Shown here piece by piece: positions 23,867 through 32,041 of a stretch of DNA of 32,895 nt; the first letter of the stretch is position 1, and each line of letters starts with the position of its first letter. Below the pieces are notes generated by a model. That model was not told where the DNA came from. It searched no databases and was given only the letters and a program-made list of their open reading frames with translations. The position numbers and the translations under genes are program-made. The stretch spans positions 1 through 32,895 of the forward strand of contig JAFUGG010000031.1 of the NCBI GenBank assembly GCA_017469525.1. Reading direction: 5' to 3'. The DNA comes from Bacteroidaceae bacterium (GTDB lineage: Bacteria > Bacteroidota > Bacteroidia > Bacteroidales > Bacteroidaceae).

Positions 23867-24523
23867 ATGACGCGCAAAGAGCTATATCGCGAAGTAGCAG
23901 AATACTTCCGAAAGGCAATGCCGGAAGCCAAGACGGAGTTGCACTACAACGACCCCTTCCAGTTGCTCGTGGCCGTCATTCTCAGTGCCCAATGCACCGA
24001 CAAACGCATCAACCAGGTCACGCCCCGCCTCTTCGAGGACTATCCTAACGCCGAGGCGATGGCCCTGGCCAGTCCCGAAGTCATCTACGACTACATCCGC
24101 TCCGTCTCCTACCCCAACAGCAAGGCCAAGCATCTGGCAGAAATGGCACGAATGCTTTGGGAAAAGCACGGAGGCGAAGTGCCGCAGGACATGAAGCAGC
24201 TGACAGAACTGCCCGGCGTGGGCCGCAAGACTGCCAACGTCGTACTGAGCGTCGTCTGGGGTGAAGCGCGTATGGCAGTCGATACCCACGTCTTCCGCGT
24301 CAGTCATCGTCTGGGGCTCGTACCAAAGACATGCACCACGCCGTTCTCCGTAGAGCAGACGCTCACGCGTTTCTTTAATAAGGAGGACATTCCCGACGCA
24401 CATCATTGGCTCATCCTCCACGGCCGCTACACCTGCACATCCCAGCGCCCCAAGTGCGACAAATGCGGCATCTCGCATCTGTGCAAAACCTATCAAACCA
24501 AGAACAAAATAAAAAAATGTTAA
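23867..24523 (+). CDS. nth: Endonuclease III (DNA glycosylase/AP lyase)
   Basis: A 218-residue base-excision repair enzyme that removes oxidised pyrimidines. The helix-hairpin-helix LPGVGRKTANVV contains the catalytic lysine K121; the catalytic aspartate is D139 in VDTHVFRV. The C-terminal 4Fe-4S cluster is intact: C190-x6-C197-x2-C200-x5-C206. Spacing and length match E. coli Nth (211 residues). An upstream TTG at 23792 would add residues encoded by the CTGCAG repeat, so ATG 23867 is preferred. A terminator follows at once. Confidence 0.95.
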   Translation: MTRKELYREVAEYFRKAMPEAKTELHYNDPFQLLVAVILSAQCTDKRINQVTPRLFEDYPNAEAMALASPEVIYDYIRSVSYPNSKAKHLAEMARMLWEKHGGEVPQDMKQLTELPGVGRKTANVVLSVVWGEARMAVDTHVFRVSHRLGLVPKTCTTPFSVEQTLTRFFNKEDIPDAHHWLILHGRYTCTSQRPKCDKCGISHLCKTYQTKNKIKKC

Positions 24524-24527
24524 ATTA

Positions 24528-24549
24528 AGCCTCGTTTTGAGGCTTTTTC
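24528..24549 (+). terminator. Intrinsic terminator after nth
   Basis: AGCCTC (24528-24533), loop GTTTT, GAGGCT (24539-24544), then T's to 24548. Confidence 0.88.
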
Positions 24550-24580
24550 TTTGTGGAATGATAGAAACTTCCTACTTTTG
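24550..24580 (+). promoter_or_regulatory. Strong sigma-ABfr promoter for the structured RNA
   Basis: TTTG (24550-24553), exactly 19 bases, TACTTTTG (24573-24580): a full consensus match. Transcription should start near 24587. No start codon of a credible gene follows for 265 bases. Confidence 0.85.
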
Positions 24581-24586
24581 CAATCG

Positions 24587-24806
24587 ATTTTCAGAAACGA
24601 GAATCAAGTTTTTCTAAAATAACATCAATGATAACAACACGTAAGACGACTGACAGGACGACTGCATCAGGGCGACGGGCATAGCTGCCATTGTCTCTCT
24701 TGCAACACTGTACAGATGCTCTTACTGCGTCTCAAAGACGCTGGCGCTCTTTGACTTATTGTTATCATTGGCTTCTCAAAACCCTCAAGCCGACGAGGGT
24801 TTCTTT
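24587..24806 (+). ncRNA. Candidate structured RNA (6S-like architecture?) with own promoter and terminator
   Basis: A transcript of about 200 bases is expected between the promoter at 24550-24580 and the terminator at 24778-24806. A perfect 12-bp closing stem joins CAATGATAACAA (24626-24637) to TTGTTATCATTG (24759-24770). Inside are GCATC...GATGC (about 24672 and 24715), GGCA-TAGC-TGCC and the perfect hairpin GCGTCT-CAA-AGACGC (24727-24741). A long closing stem, an open central bubble with a 3'-side hairpin and a distal stem recall 6S RNA, but no conserved sequence was matched. It could instead be a cis-acting leader that attenuates the AAA gene 46 bp further on. Confidence 0.6.
24778..24806 (+). 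terminator. Intrinsic terminator of the structured RNA
   Basis: AAACCCTC (24779-24786), an eight-base loop, GAGGGTTT (24795-24802), then CTTT. It lies 46 bp before the AAA gene and would end most transcripts from 24587. Confidence 0.82.
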
Positions 24807-24851
24807 GTGTCTACACATTATTTATTAATTCAGATGTTATTTTAGATTACT

Positions 24852-26975
24852 ATGACAAAACTTTCTATTTCATTCCAGCCAAAGGAAGTCTTTGGCAACC
24901 AAGCGTATAAATTCGGTGACGTTAACGTCCGTCTCTCTCTCGAAGAAAACTTCAAGTGCTCCGGCACCTACTGTTTCCTTCTCTACAGCGACCAGCTGGT
25001 GCTCCTTGCCGACGCTGAGACGAAATACGACCCGTCTCGCCGGCTCAACAAATCCATCAAGGCAACGCTGCAAAGCCATCTGGTCTGGATTCCAGGCAAA
25101 TACTTTCTCCTTGTCCGAAACGACGAGGACAAAGTCCTTCGCTTCAACTTCACATTGGACAGCGAAGGCAAATTCATCATCCAAGGGAAGCCGCTCCTCT
25201 GCCCAAGGATGAGCGACGAAGACATGCTTTCGGGCAGACTCTACGGCTGCAAGACGCAATGGAAATTGCTCTCGCGAAAGCCCGGGACGATGCAGTTGAA
25301 GCGATGGGTCATCGAGAGAGCCAAGCAGAACCAACTCAACTCGATGCGTTCCGAGATGCAGAAAAACGAGGTGGAACTATGCAACAACCTGCTCATCTCC
25401 GGCAAAGCGACTGGCTTAATCGGGCCTTCTGTCATGCTGCTCCTCCATTCGGCAGAAGTTAACTCGGTGCACATGTTCGGGCATCTCGACCAATTCTACG
25501 ATATGACGAAGTCCAATCCTTATGAGTCGATGACCGACTTCTTCAATGAAGTCAAGCCGCACAACGACTTCTTCTCGCTCGTTCAAGAAAGCATGAAGGC
25601 CTATACCTTTATCTTTTCGAACCTCGACACCCTGTTTGATTCGGGCGGAAAGCTTATCATGAAGACCATTCAGGCACATTGGCCGGCCCACAACAAATCG
25701 GCTATCTTCTACGGAACTCAGCAGGAAATAGCGGAGTTGCTTGAACAATATCCATCACTCGGGCAGCACTTCCCGGCCGAGAATCGTCTCTCTCTCGAGC
25801 CTTATACGCGCGAGGAGATGATTTTTGCCTTTTTTGAAGAGGCAAAACTTGCACATCTCGAACTCACTCCGGAAGCTGTCGAGAAGGTATGCAACCTTAT
25901 AACCGAGGCCTTCGGACAAGGCTTGATTGCGAATTTCGACAGACTCGACTTCCGAGATTACGTGGAGCGGAACCTCTTGCCCTGCTATAAGAAGAACAAT
26001 ATCGACAACCTGAAAGCTGGGACACCAACCTTTACGGAGCTGGAAGTGCTGCCTCGCGACATCGACGACGACTTCTTCCTCAACCGGAAGTCCCACTACA
26101 ACGAGGCTCTCGAGGAACTTCAAGCGATGGTGGGACTCACGGAAATCAAGCGAAACATCCGTGCTCTTTCAGGTCAGATGAAGTTCTTCCAGGAGCGGCG
26201 ACTCTTGGGCCTCCGCACGACGACAGGCGCCACATATCACGCCATCCTGACCGGCAATCCCGGAACCGGCAAGACGACTGTGGCTAAGCTACTCGGAAAA
26301 ATCTATCACGCACTTGGTCTGCTCTCCAAAGGCGACGTGGTGTGTGTGGACAGGCGACGCATCATCGGCCGCTACATCGGCGAGACGGAAGAGAACATGA
26401 AACTCATCCTGAAGGAGGCCCAGGGCAATGTTCTCTTCATCGACGAAGCGTATACCCTCTACACGCAGGGCGATGAGAGGGACTTCGGACGACATGCTGT
26501 GGAGTGTCTTCTCGATGTGCTTTCGCGCAAAGACCCCGACATGCTCGTCGTCTTCGCTGGCTACAAGAACGAGATGGACGCCCTGATGTCGATGAACCCA
26601 GGGCTTGTGGGACGCTTTCCCTACAGATTCCACTTCCCGAACTACACGGCAGACGAGCTAATGCAAATAGCCGGGAAGATGCTCTCTACCGATCAATACC
26701 AGCTCAGCGACGAGGCTCGCAGCCTCCTGTTCCGCATCATCTGCGAAGCTGTCCGCAGCCGCTCCGAGAGCTTCGGCAACGCACGATGGGTGGAGCAGTT
26801 CGTCAGGAACGGCATCATCCCAGCCCTCGCCGAGAGGGTCATGAGTATGCCCCACAGCCTCGACAAGGTCAGGTTCCAGCACATCGAAGCAGACGACGTA
26901 CGGGCCGCTGCCGAAAAGTTCAACCCCAAAGCCATCGAGCTGAGACACAGGCCTGCAATAGGCTTCTGCGCCTAA
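24852..26975 (+). CDS. CbxX/SpoVK-type AAA+ ATPase with a degenerate first AAA domain
   Basis: A 707-residue cytoplasmic protein. Residues 1 to about 130 form a beta-rich domain of unknown type. About 165-385 reads like an AAA+ module that has lost its nucleotide motifs: FIFSNLDTLFDSGGKLI sits where Walker B should be, followed by AIFYGTQQEIAELLEQYPSL and SLEPYTREEMIFAFF, as in CbxX proteins, but no Walker A is present. The second AAA+ module is active-looking: Walker A GNPGTGKTT (468-476), Walker B VLFIDEAY (D531, E532), sensor region MLVVFAGYKNEMD and arginine-finger region GRFPYRF. It likely remodels a protein complex as a hexamer. No clear promoter of its own was seen; it may depend on read-through from the RNA upstream. 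Confidence 0.85.
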   Translation: MTKLSISFQPKEVFGNQAYKFGDVNVRLSLEENFKCSGTYCFLLYSDQLVLLADAETKYDPSRRLNKSIKATLQSHLVWIPGKYFLLVRNDEDKVLRFNFTLDSEGKFIIQGKPLLCPRMSDEDMLSGRLYGCKTQWKLLSRKPGTMQLKRWVIERAKQNQLNSMRSEMQKNEVELCNNLLISGKATGLIGPSVMLLLHSAEVNSVHMFGHLDQFYDMTKSNPYESMTDFFNEVKPHNDFFSLVQESMKAYTFIFSNLDTLFDSGGKLIMKTIQAHWPAHNKSAIFYGTQQEIAELLEQYPSLGQHFPAENRLSLEPYTREEMIFAFFEEAKLAHLELTPEAVEKVCNLITEAFGQGLIANFDRLDFRDYVERNLLPCYKKNNIDNLKAGTPTFTELEVLPRDIDDDFFLNRKSHYNEALEELQAMVGLTEIKRNIRALSGQMKFFQERRLLGLRTTTGATYHAILTGNPGTGKTTVAKLLGKIYHALGLLSKGDVVCVDRRRIIGRYIGETEENMKLILKEAQGNVLFIDEAYTLYTQGDERDFGRHAVECLLDVLSRKDPDMLVVFAGYKNEMDALMSMNPGLVGRFPYRFHFPNYTADELMQIAGKMLSTDQYQLSDEARSLLFRIICEAVRSRSESFGNARWVEQFVRNGIIPALAERVMSMPHSLDKVRFQHIEADDVRAAAEKFNPKAIELRHRPAIGFCA

Positions 26976-27028
26976 GTGTCTATGCATCATACTCAACCAG
27001 TCCTCCCTGCCCTAATGCCATGGGAGGA

Positions 27029-27098
27029 CTCCAGTACTCACACGTGAAAACTCCAGTACTCTCACGAGAAAACTCCAGTACTCACGTGAGAGTACTGG
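27029..27098. repeat. AGTACT/CACGTG 22-bp palindromic array
   Basis: Two direct 22-bp units (27029-27050, 27051-27072) begin CTCCAGTACTC and end in AAAA; the third (from 27073) closes as CCAGTACTC-ACGTGA-GAGTACTGG, a 24-bp palindrome (27075-27098). AGTACT recurs at 22-bp intervals. It lies between the AAA gene and the pgk promoter. Confidence 0.9.
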
Positions 27099-27137
27099 AA
27101 CTTTGTCCCGTTGCTTTTCATTTCATACACATAAAAC

Positions 27138-27168
27138 TTGTGCATTTCAAAGAAATGTCGTAACTTTG
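27138..27168 (+). promoter_or_regulatory. pgk promoter
   Basis: TTG (27138-27140), 20 bases, TAACTTTG (27161-27168). The start codon lies 38 bases downstream in an A-rich leader. Confidence 0.82.
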
Positions 27169-27206
27169 CAGCGGAATTTAAACCAACAACATAACACATT
27201 AATATT

Positions 27207-28475
27207 ATGACTATTTCTGAGTACAACTTTGCCGGTAAGAAGGCAATCGTGCGCGTTGACTTCAACGTGCCCCTGAACGAGAACGGTGAGATTACGGACG
27301 ATACCCGCATCCGCGGTGCACTCCCCACCTTGAAGAAGATTATCGCAGACGGTGGTGCTGCCATCATCATGAGCCACATGGGCAAGCCCAAAGGCAAGGT
27401 CAATCCCAAGCTCTCGCTGGGACAAATCCGTGCAGCAGTAGAGAAAGCCATCGGTTGTCCAGTCAGCTTTGCTCCCGATTGTGCTAAGGCTCAGGACGCT
27501 GCCAAGGCACTGAAGATGGGCGAAGCACTCCTGCTCGAGAACCTCCGCTATTATCCCGAGGAAGAAGGCAAGCCTGTAGGCATCGACAAAGAAGACCCCG
27601 CCTACGAAGACGCCAAGAAGGAGATGAAGGCTCGCCAGAAGGAGTTCGCCAAGACCCTGGCAAGCTATGCCGACTGCTACGTGATGGACGCCTTCGGTAC
27701 AGCTCACAGAAAGCACGCTTCGACCGCTGTCATCGCCGATTATTTCGATGCTGACAACAAGATGCTCGGTTTCCTCATGGAGAAGGAGGTACAGGCTGTC
27801 GATAATGTTCTCTCGAACATCAAGCGCCCCTTTGTCGCCATCATGGGCGGCTCGAAGGTAAGCAGCAAGATTGGCATCATCCAGAACCTGCTCGGCAAAG
27901 TGGACAAGCTCATCCTCTGCGGCGGTATGACCTACACATTCTCCAAGGCTCACGGCGGAGAGATTGGTGACTCGATTGTCGAACTCGACAAACTCGACGT
28001 TGCCCTCGACGTGGAAAAGACAGCCAAGGAAAATGGCGTGGAACTCGTTCTCGGCGTGGACAGCGTTTGCTGCACCGGCTATGACTTCGGCACATTCAGC
28101 GTGAAGCCAGGTGCTCAGATTAAGGTCTTCCCCAGCAACGCCATCGAAGCAGGTTGGGATGGACTGGATGCAGGTCCCGAAAGCCGCAAGAAGTTTGCCG
28201 AAGCCATCAAGGGTGCAAAGACCATCCTTTGGAATGGTCCTGCTGGATGCTTTGAGTGCGAAGACTTCACAGCCGGCTCTCGTGCAGTAGGTGAGGCAGT
28301 TGCTCAGGCTACAGCAGAAGGCGCCTTCTCACTGATTGGCGGTGGTGACAGCGTGGCTTGCTGCACCAAGTTCGGCCTGACAGACAAGGTCAGCTACATC
28401 TCCACCGGTGGTGGTGCTCTTCTCGAGGCCATCGAAGGCAAGGTTCTTCCCGGTGTGGCTGCCATCAAAGGCTAA
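27207..28475 (+). CDS. pgk: Phosphoglycerate kinase
   Basis: A 422-residue glycolytic enzyme transferring phosphate between 1,3-bisphosphoglycerate and ADP. The substrate-binding signature is [10 protein letters not shown] near the N-terminus, followed by [12 protein letters not shown] and [10 protein letters not shown]. Other typical segments are [35 protein letters not shown] and the nucleotide-site pattern [11 protein letters not shown] and [13 protein letters not shown]. Full length (family about 390-420). Codon use is more restricted than in neighbours, as expected for a highly expressed gene. A large repeat-derived hairpin follows the stop codon and may act as its terminator. Confidence 0.98.
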   Translation: MTISEYNFAGKKAIVRVDFNVPLNENGEITDDTRIRGALPTLKKIIADGGAAIIMSHMGKPKGKVNPKLSLGQIRAAVEKAIGCPVSFAPDCAKAQDAAKALKMGEALLLENLRYYPEEEGKPVGIDKEDPAYEDAKKEMKARQKEFAKTLASYADCYVMDAFGTAHRKHASTAVIADYFDADNKMLGFLMEKEVQAVDNVLSNIKRPFVAIMGGSKVSSKIGIIQNLLGKVDKLILCGGMTYTFSKAHGGEIGDSIVELDKLDVALDVEKTAKENGVELVLGVDSVCCTGYDFGTFSVKPGAQIKVFPSNAIEAGWDGLDAGPESRKKFAEAIKGAKTILWNGPAGCFECEDFTAGSRAVGEAVAQATAEGAFSLIGGGDSVACCTKFGLTDKVSYISTGGGALLEAIEGKVLPGVAAIKG

Positions 28476-28479
28476 GCAA

Positions 28480-29469
28480 ATGAACAGACCCTCCCTCAAA
28501 CCCCTCCCTTGTAAGGAGGGGAGTAGACAGTATTCCTGTGGCATCTCCCCTTCCTGCAAGGGAGGGGTTTGGGGGAGGGTCTGTTCTCTTTTCTTTATTT
28601 TATTACTGGTTTCCTGCTCCGGAAAGCAGGAGGGCGTACAGCCTGAAGCAGACTCGACGGGCATCGACACCAGCCTCCTCTGCGTTGCCGTCATGCCAAC
28701 GATGAACTGCCTGCCTGTCTATTATGCCGAAAGGACTGGCTTGGCCGACAGTTTAGGACTGGAGATGCAGGTGCTCAGGTACCAAGCCCAGATGGACATC
28801 GACACGGCTATCACGGGCGGATATGCAGACATAGCCTACACAGACCTTATTCGCATCGCCAAACTCGACGGGCAGGGAACTGCAGTGAAGCCTTTCGCAA
28901 GCCTTGACGAGCCACTTTCCCTTATCTCGCTCAAGACGAAACGCGTGAAGCAGGTCAACCAGATGAAGGAGCAGATGATAGCCATCAGTCGCCTTTCCGC
29001 CACGGATTATTGGTGCGACCGAATGCTCGACGAGACCCACACAAGCCACGACGACATCTATCGCCCGCAGGTGAACGACGTCCTGCTTCGCGCCGAAATG
29101 CTCCGCCTGGGACTTATCGATGCCGCCATCATGGGGGAACCCTATGCCACATGGATGGTGTCGCTGGGACACAAGAGGCTTTCCCAGTCGAAGGGAAAGC
29201 AGCCGCAACTCTATGCGTGGGCTGCCATGAGCTCTGCCACAAAGCGACAGCAGAACTTATTCCGCAGGCTTCTGGACGAGGCCATACAGCGCATGGCAGA
29301 TGCCAGCCAGGCTGAAATGCTGCGAGACATCCTGAAGCAGGACTTCGGATTGCCTGCCGAGGCAGCCGATTCCCTTAATCTCCAACCCATTGCCCCCCCC
29401 TCAAACGTCAGGCAGAGCGACATCGAGGAGGCTGGCAACTGGCTTGCCAAGAGAAAGAAAATCAAGTGA
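28480..29469 (+). CDS. Substrate-binding lipoprotein (ABC-type, NMT1/SsuA-like) with a repeat-encoded leader
   Basis: A 329-residue predicted lipoprotein. The lipobox LLVSC puts the acylated cysteine at 46. The mature part (AVMPTMNCLPVYYAERTGL, then DIDTAITGGYADIAYTDLIRIA) reads like the first lobe of a periplasmic solute-binding protein of the nitrate/taurine/thiamine-precursor kind. No permease or ATPase gene accompanies it. Residues 2-34 are encoded by an inverted pair of G/C-rich repeats, giving an unusually long, arginine/cysteine/glycine-rich n-region before the hydrophobic core FFILLLV. No other start codon suits the frame. The stop overlaps the next start (TGATG). Confidence 0.75.
   Translation: MNRPSLKPLPCKEGSRQYSCGISPSCKGGVWGRVCSLFFILLLVSCSGKQEGVQPEADSTGIDTSLLCVAVMPTMNCLPVYYAERTGLADSLGLEMQVLRYQAQMDIDTAITGGYADIAYTDLIRIAKLDGQGTAVKPFASLDEPLSLISLKTKRVKQVNQMKEQMIAISRLSATDYWCDRMLDETHTSHDDIYRPQVNDVLLRAEMLRLGLIDAAIMGEPYATWMVSLGHKRLSQSKGKQPQLYAWAAMSSATKRQQNLFRRLLDEAIQRMADASQAEMLRDILKQDFGLPAEAADSLNLQPIAPPSNVRQSDIEEAGNWLAKRKKIK
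28483..28585. repeat. Inverted pair of G/C-rich palindromic elements (copies 6 and 7)
   Basis: Left arm 28483-28522 and right arm 28545-28585 are imperfect reverse complements (AACAGACCCTCCC against GGGAGGGTCTGTT at the ends), and each arm contains its own CCCTCCC/GGGAGGG-type hairpin. The loop is 22 bases. A pyrimidine-rich tail (28586-28604) follows, so on RNA it resembles a terminator for pgk, yet it is also the 5' coding part of the lipoprotein gene. Confidence 0.85.
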
Positions 29470-31658
29470 TGATAGACGCCAAGACACTTCGCCTCGTCAC
29501 GCAAAACGGGCTTCAACAGTTCGCCCAAGGCTTTATCCTGGACGGCATCGCTGCCCTTCGCACACTCCTCCCCTACTGTGCGAAGGAGGCTATCATCAGT
29601 GTCGAAGCCGAGAACCTCGAGAAGAACTACCACTACATGCTCTCGTTCCTGCGTGGCGGAGGCAGCGACGAGAAGCGGAACGACGTGCAGGCCAAGATGC
29701 AGAGACAGGGCGTGGCGCTCTTGGAGCAAGCCAGCAGAACCATCCGCATCAGCCTGGACAGCGACATCTATTGCAACGCCCTGAACAGGCTTAGGGATGT
29801 CTATGGCGGACAGGACGCATTGCTCGACAAGTGGAACAGTCTGCTCACACCCGAAGAGGCGGGCGACGTGCAGGACGACATCTTCGACCTCCTTTGGACC
29901 TCGCCTTTCTGGACAGCCGAGGACACGGCCTTCTGGTATGACTTCCTCATGCAGCAGAGGGACATGGTGCAGCAGCATCTTGAGGGAGCCATATTCCTCT
30001 CCCTCTGGGAACACTACGATGCCGAGAAGATGCAGCTGCTTGGCCTCATAGCCGAAAGCGATTGCCGACGCACACACATCACGGCTCTCTGCCACCTGCT
30101 ACTCCTGAGGATACGCCACAAGGAGCTTGTCCCGCTGATGCCTTCGCTGCCCAAAAGCATCCTTTCCCGAAAGGAGAAGAAGCAGATAGCACAGGTACAG
30201 CACGAACTTCTGCTGATGCTTGTCAGCGAAAAGGACATGGAGAAGGAGATGAAGGAAGCGGAAGCCATCACGAAGGAACTCTTCTCCGGGAAGCAGCCTC
30301 TGAATGCCCAAAACATAAAGGACATGATATCCCTGCGCGGACGATACCTGAGAAACCGTCTCCAGCGCGGGCTCGACATCAATCTCTCCAAGATTCCCCT
30401 GCTTCACACTTGCAAGTACATGCGCCGCGTCAGCCACTGGTTCATGCCTTTCGACAAGACGCACCCGCTCTTCCAGTCTGTCATGATAGACGACAAGGGC
30501 CGTGAGAAGGAGAACCTCTCCGTGCTGGTGGACCTCATCATGGACTGCGACGTGGACAAGCTGGCTATGCTCTACCTTGTGGCACACGACAAGGACTTCT
30601 CGAAGGCAGTGCAGCAACTGGACGAGCAGGAGCTTCCCGACAACGCGGGCTCCGTGATACCCGAGTACAACCTACGTTTCATCATGCAGGACCTCTACCG
30701 CTTCTTCGGACATTCCCCCCTGCATGCCCAGCTCGCCAATCCCTTCAGGGAGGAGGTGTCGCTGCTTGACTTCCCAGAACTCGCCACAATGTTTTCCATC
30801 GACGACACCGTTGCCTGCTCGGAACTCCTCTTCGAGCTTGGGCACTACAAGCAGGTGCTCGCTGCCATCGACGACGTCATCAGCCGCGAAGGAGCCAGTG
30901 CCTCTGCACTGCTGCTCAAGGGGCGCGTGATGAGGGAGCGCAAGAAATATGCCGAAGCCATCAGCTGCGGACGCAGTGCCGAGCTGTTGGAGCCAGAGAA
31001 TCTGGAGGTCCTCCATTTCCTCGTCGAGTGTTATGCCATGCAAGGTCGCTACGAGGAAGAGTTGGAATATCTGCAGAAGCTCTCCGACGTCATGCCCGAC
31101 GACAAGTCACTCCCCCGCCTCATCGCAGCCGCAACAGACAAGGTGGGACGGCGCGAGGAGGCGCTCGCACTCTTCTTCAAGCTCGACTACGAGGCATCGC
31201 CCGACGACGAAAGCTACGACGAACTGGCATCTTCCATCGCTGACATCGCACTGGCACTCGACAAGCTTGACATCGCTGAGCGCTACACGCGCAAGGAACT
31301 CGACCTCTCCGAAGGCAAGAATTGGGAGGCACACCTGCGTATGGGACACATCCGGCTGCTCCGAAAGCATCGCAGCGCAGCCGCTACACCCGAGGTATCC
31401 ACCGAAGCTGACTTCGTTGAGCAAAAGCTTCCTACTGAACAAAGCGAAGAAGGAAAAGCCAACGACTGGAAAGATGCAATAGACAGCTACGAACAATTCA
31501 TAAACTGTTTCGTCGGACAGCATGTACAGGAAGCCAGCGTCGCCATAGCCAAATTCCGCGAGAGTTGGGGAATGCTCGAGGGAAAAGGCATCAAGCGGGC
31601 TGACCTGTTGCTCATTCAGGATATTCTCCAAGCCGCTGCCAGCGGGACGCTTAAATAG
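29469..31658 (+). CDS. Large cytoplasmic TPR-rich protein
   Basis: A 729-residue protein without signal peptide or membrane helices. The C-terminal third has tetratricopeptide-like helix pairs (for example ASALLLKGRVMRERKKYAEAISC, then LEVLHFLVECYAMQGRYEEELEYL); the N-terminal two thirds are helical, leucine-rich and less clearly repetitive. The function is unknown; scaffolding is the usual role of such proteins. The start ATG at 29469 overlaps the stop of the lipoprotein gene (TGATG), so translation is coupled and the two products probably work together. A GTG three bases earlier is the alternative start. Near the C-terminus (about 637-655) is a short acidic, low-complexity linker. Confidence 0.82.
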   Translation: MIDAKTLRLVTQNGLQQFAQGFILDGIAALRTLLPYCAKEAIISVEAENLEKNYHYMLSFLRGGGSDEKRNDVQAKMQRQGVALLEQASRTIRISLDSDIYCNALNRLRDVYGGQDALLDKWNSLLTPEEAGDVQDDIFDLLWTSPFWTAEDTAFWYDFLMQQRDMVQQHLEGAIFLSLWEHYDAEKMQLLGLIAESDCRRTHITALCHLLLLRIRHKELVPLMPSLPKSILSRKEKKQIAQVQHELLLMLVSEKDMEKEMKEAEAITKELFSGKQPLNAQNIKDMISLRGRYLRNRLQRGLDINLSKIPLLHTCKYMRRVSHWFMPFDKTHPLFQSVMIDDKGREKENLSVLVDLIMDCDVDKLAMLYLVAHDKDFSKAVQQLDEQELPDNAGSVIPEYNLRFIMQDLYRFFGHSPLHAQLANPFREEVSLLDFPELATMFSIDDTVACSELLFELGHYKQVLAAIDDVISREGASASALLLKGRVMRERKKYAEAISCGRSAELLEPENLEVLHFLVECYAMQGRYEEELEYLQKLSDVMPDDKSLPRLIAAATDKVGRREEALALFFKLDYEASPDDESYDELASSIADIALALDKLDIAERYTRKELDLSEGKNWEAHLRMGHIRLLRKHRSAAATPEVSTEADFVEQKLPTEQSEEGKANDWKDAIDSYEQFINCFVGQHVQEASVAIAKFRESWGMLEGKGIKRADLLLIQDILQAAASGTLK

Positions 31659-31975
31659 AAGCAGCCAGAGCCAGCACTGGCAGAACTTGTATATTTCCCA
31701 TTATTGCTATTCGCTAAAAACGGCCAAAATGGCCAATAAACTGTCAGCCCGGGGCATCGCCCTGGCTATTGTATGCCGCAGATAGACTGCGCTTTGTAAG
31801 AGCAAAAGCTTTGCCACCCATAATTCATGACAATTCGTGGTCCATTCATGGTAATTCATGTTAAACATATAATTTCCATGAATTTCTCATAAATTATCAA
31901 AAATCCGACGCAAAAATGAGGCCTTTTTTACCCGTTTTGCATGTGTCTGAAAATCAACTTGGCAGGGTGGAGGGT
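31659..31975. other. First part of the 920-bp terminal gap
   Basis: No gene is visible. Two folded segments occur: GGCCA-AAA-TGGCC (31722-31734) and AGCC/GGCT enclosing GGGC-ATC-GCCC (31746-31767); either may mark the 3' end of the TPR operon, though neither has a T-tract. At 31822-31860 AATTCATG/AATTCGTGG units repeat, related to the family at 5616-5752. The remainder is A/T-rich. Confidence 0.55.
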
Positions 31976-32041
31976 TTGCACATACATGTAGATGCAATTG
32001 CATATACATGTAGTTGCAATTGCATGTACATGTAGTTGCAA
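31976..32041. repeat. 66-bp triple-palindrome element, copy 4
   Basis: Three 22-bp units (31976-31997, 31998-32019, 32020-32041) with dinucleotides CA/GA, TA/GT and TG/GT. As in copy 3, units 1 and 3 are not reverse complements. Confidence 0.97.

Noticed and set aside
19995..23918. Long minus-strand open frames opposite the permease and GH43 genes (up to 405 codons).
   Set aside because: Histidine/aspartate-rich or valine-rich antisense translations of well-supported plus-strand genes.
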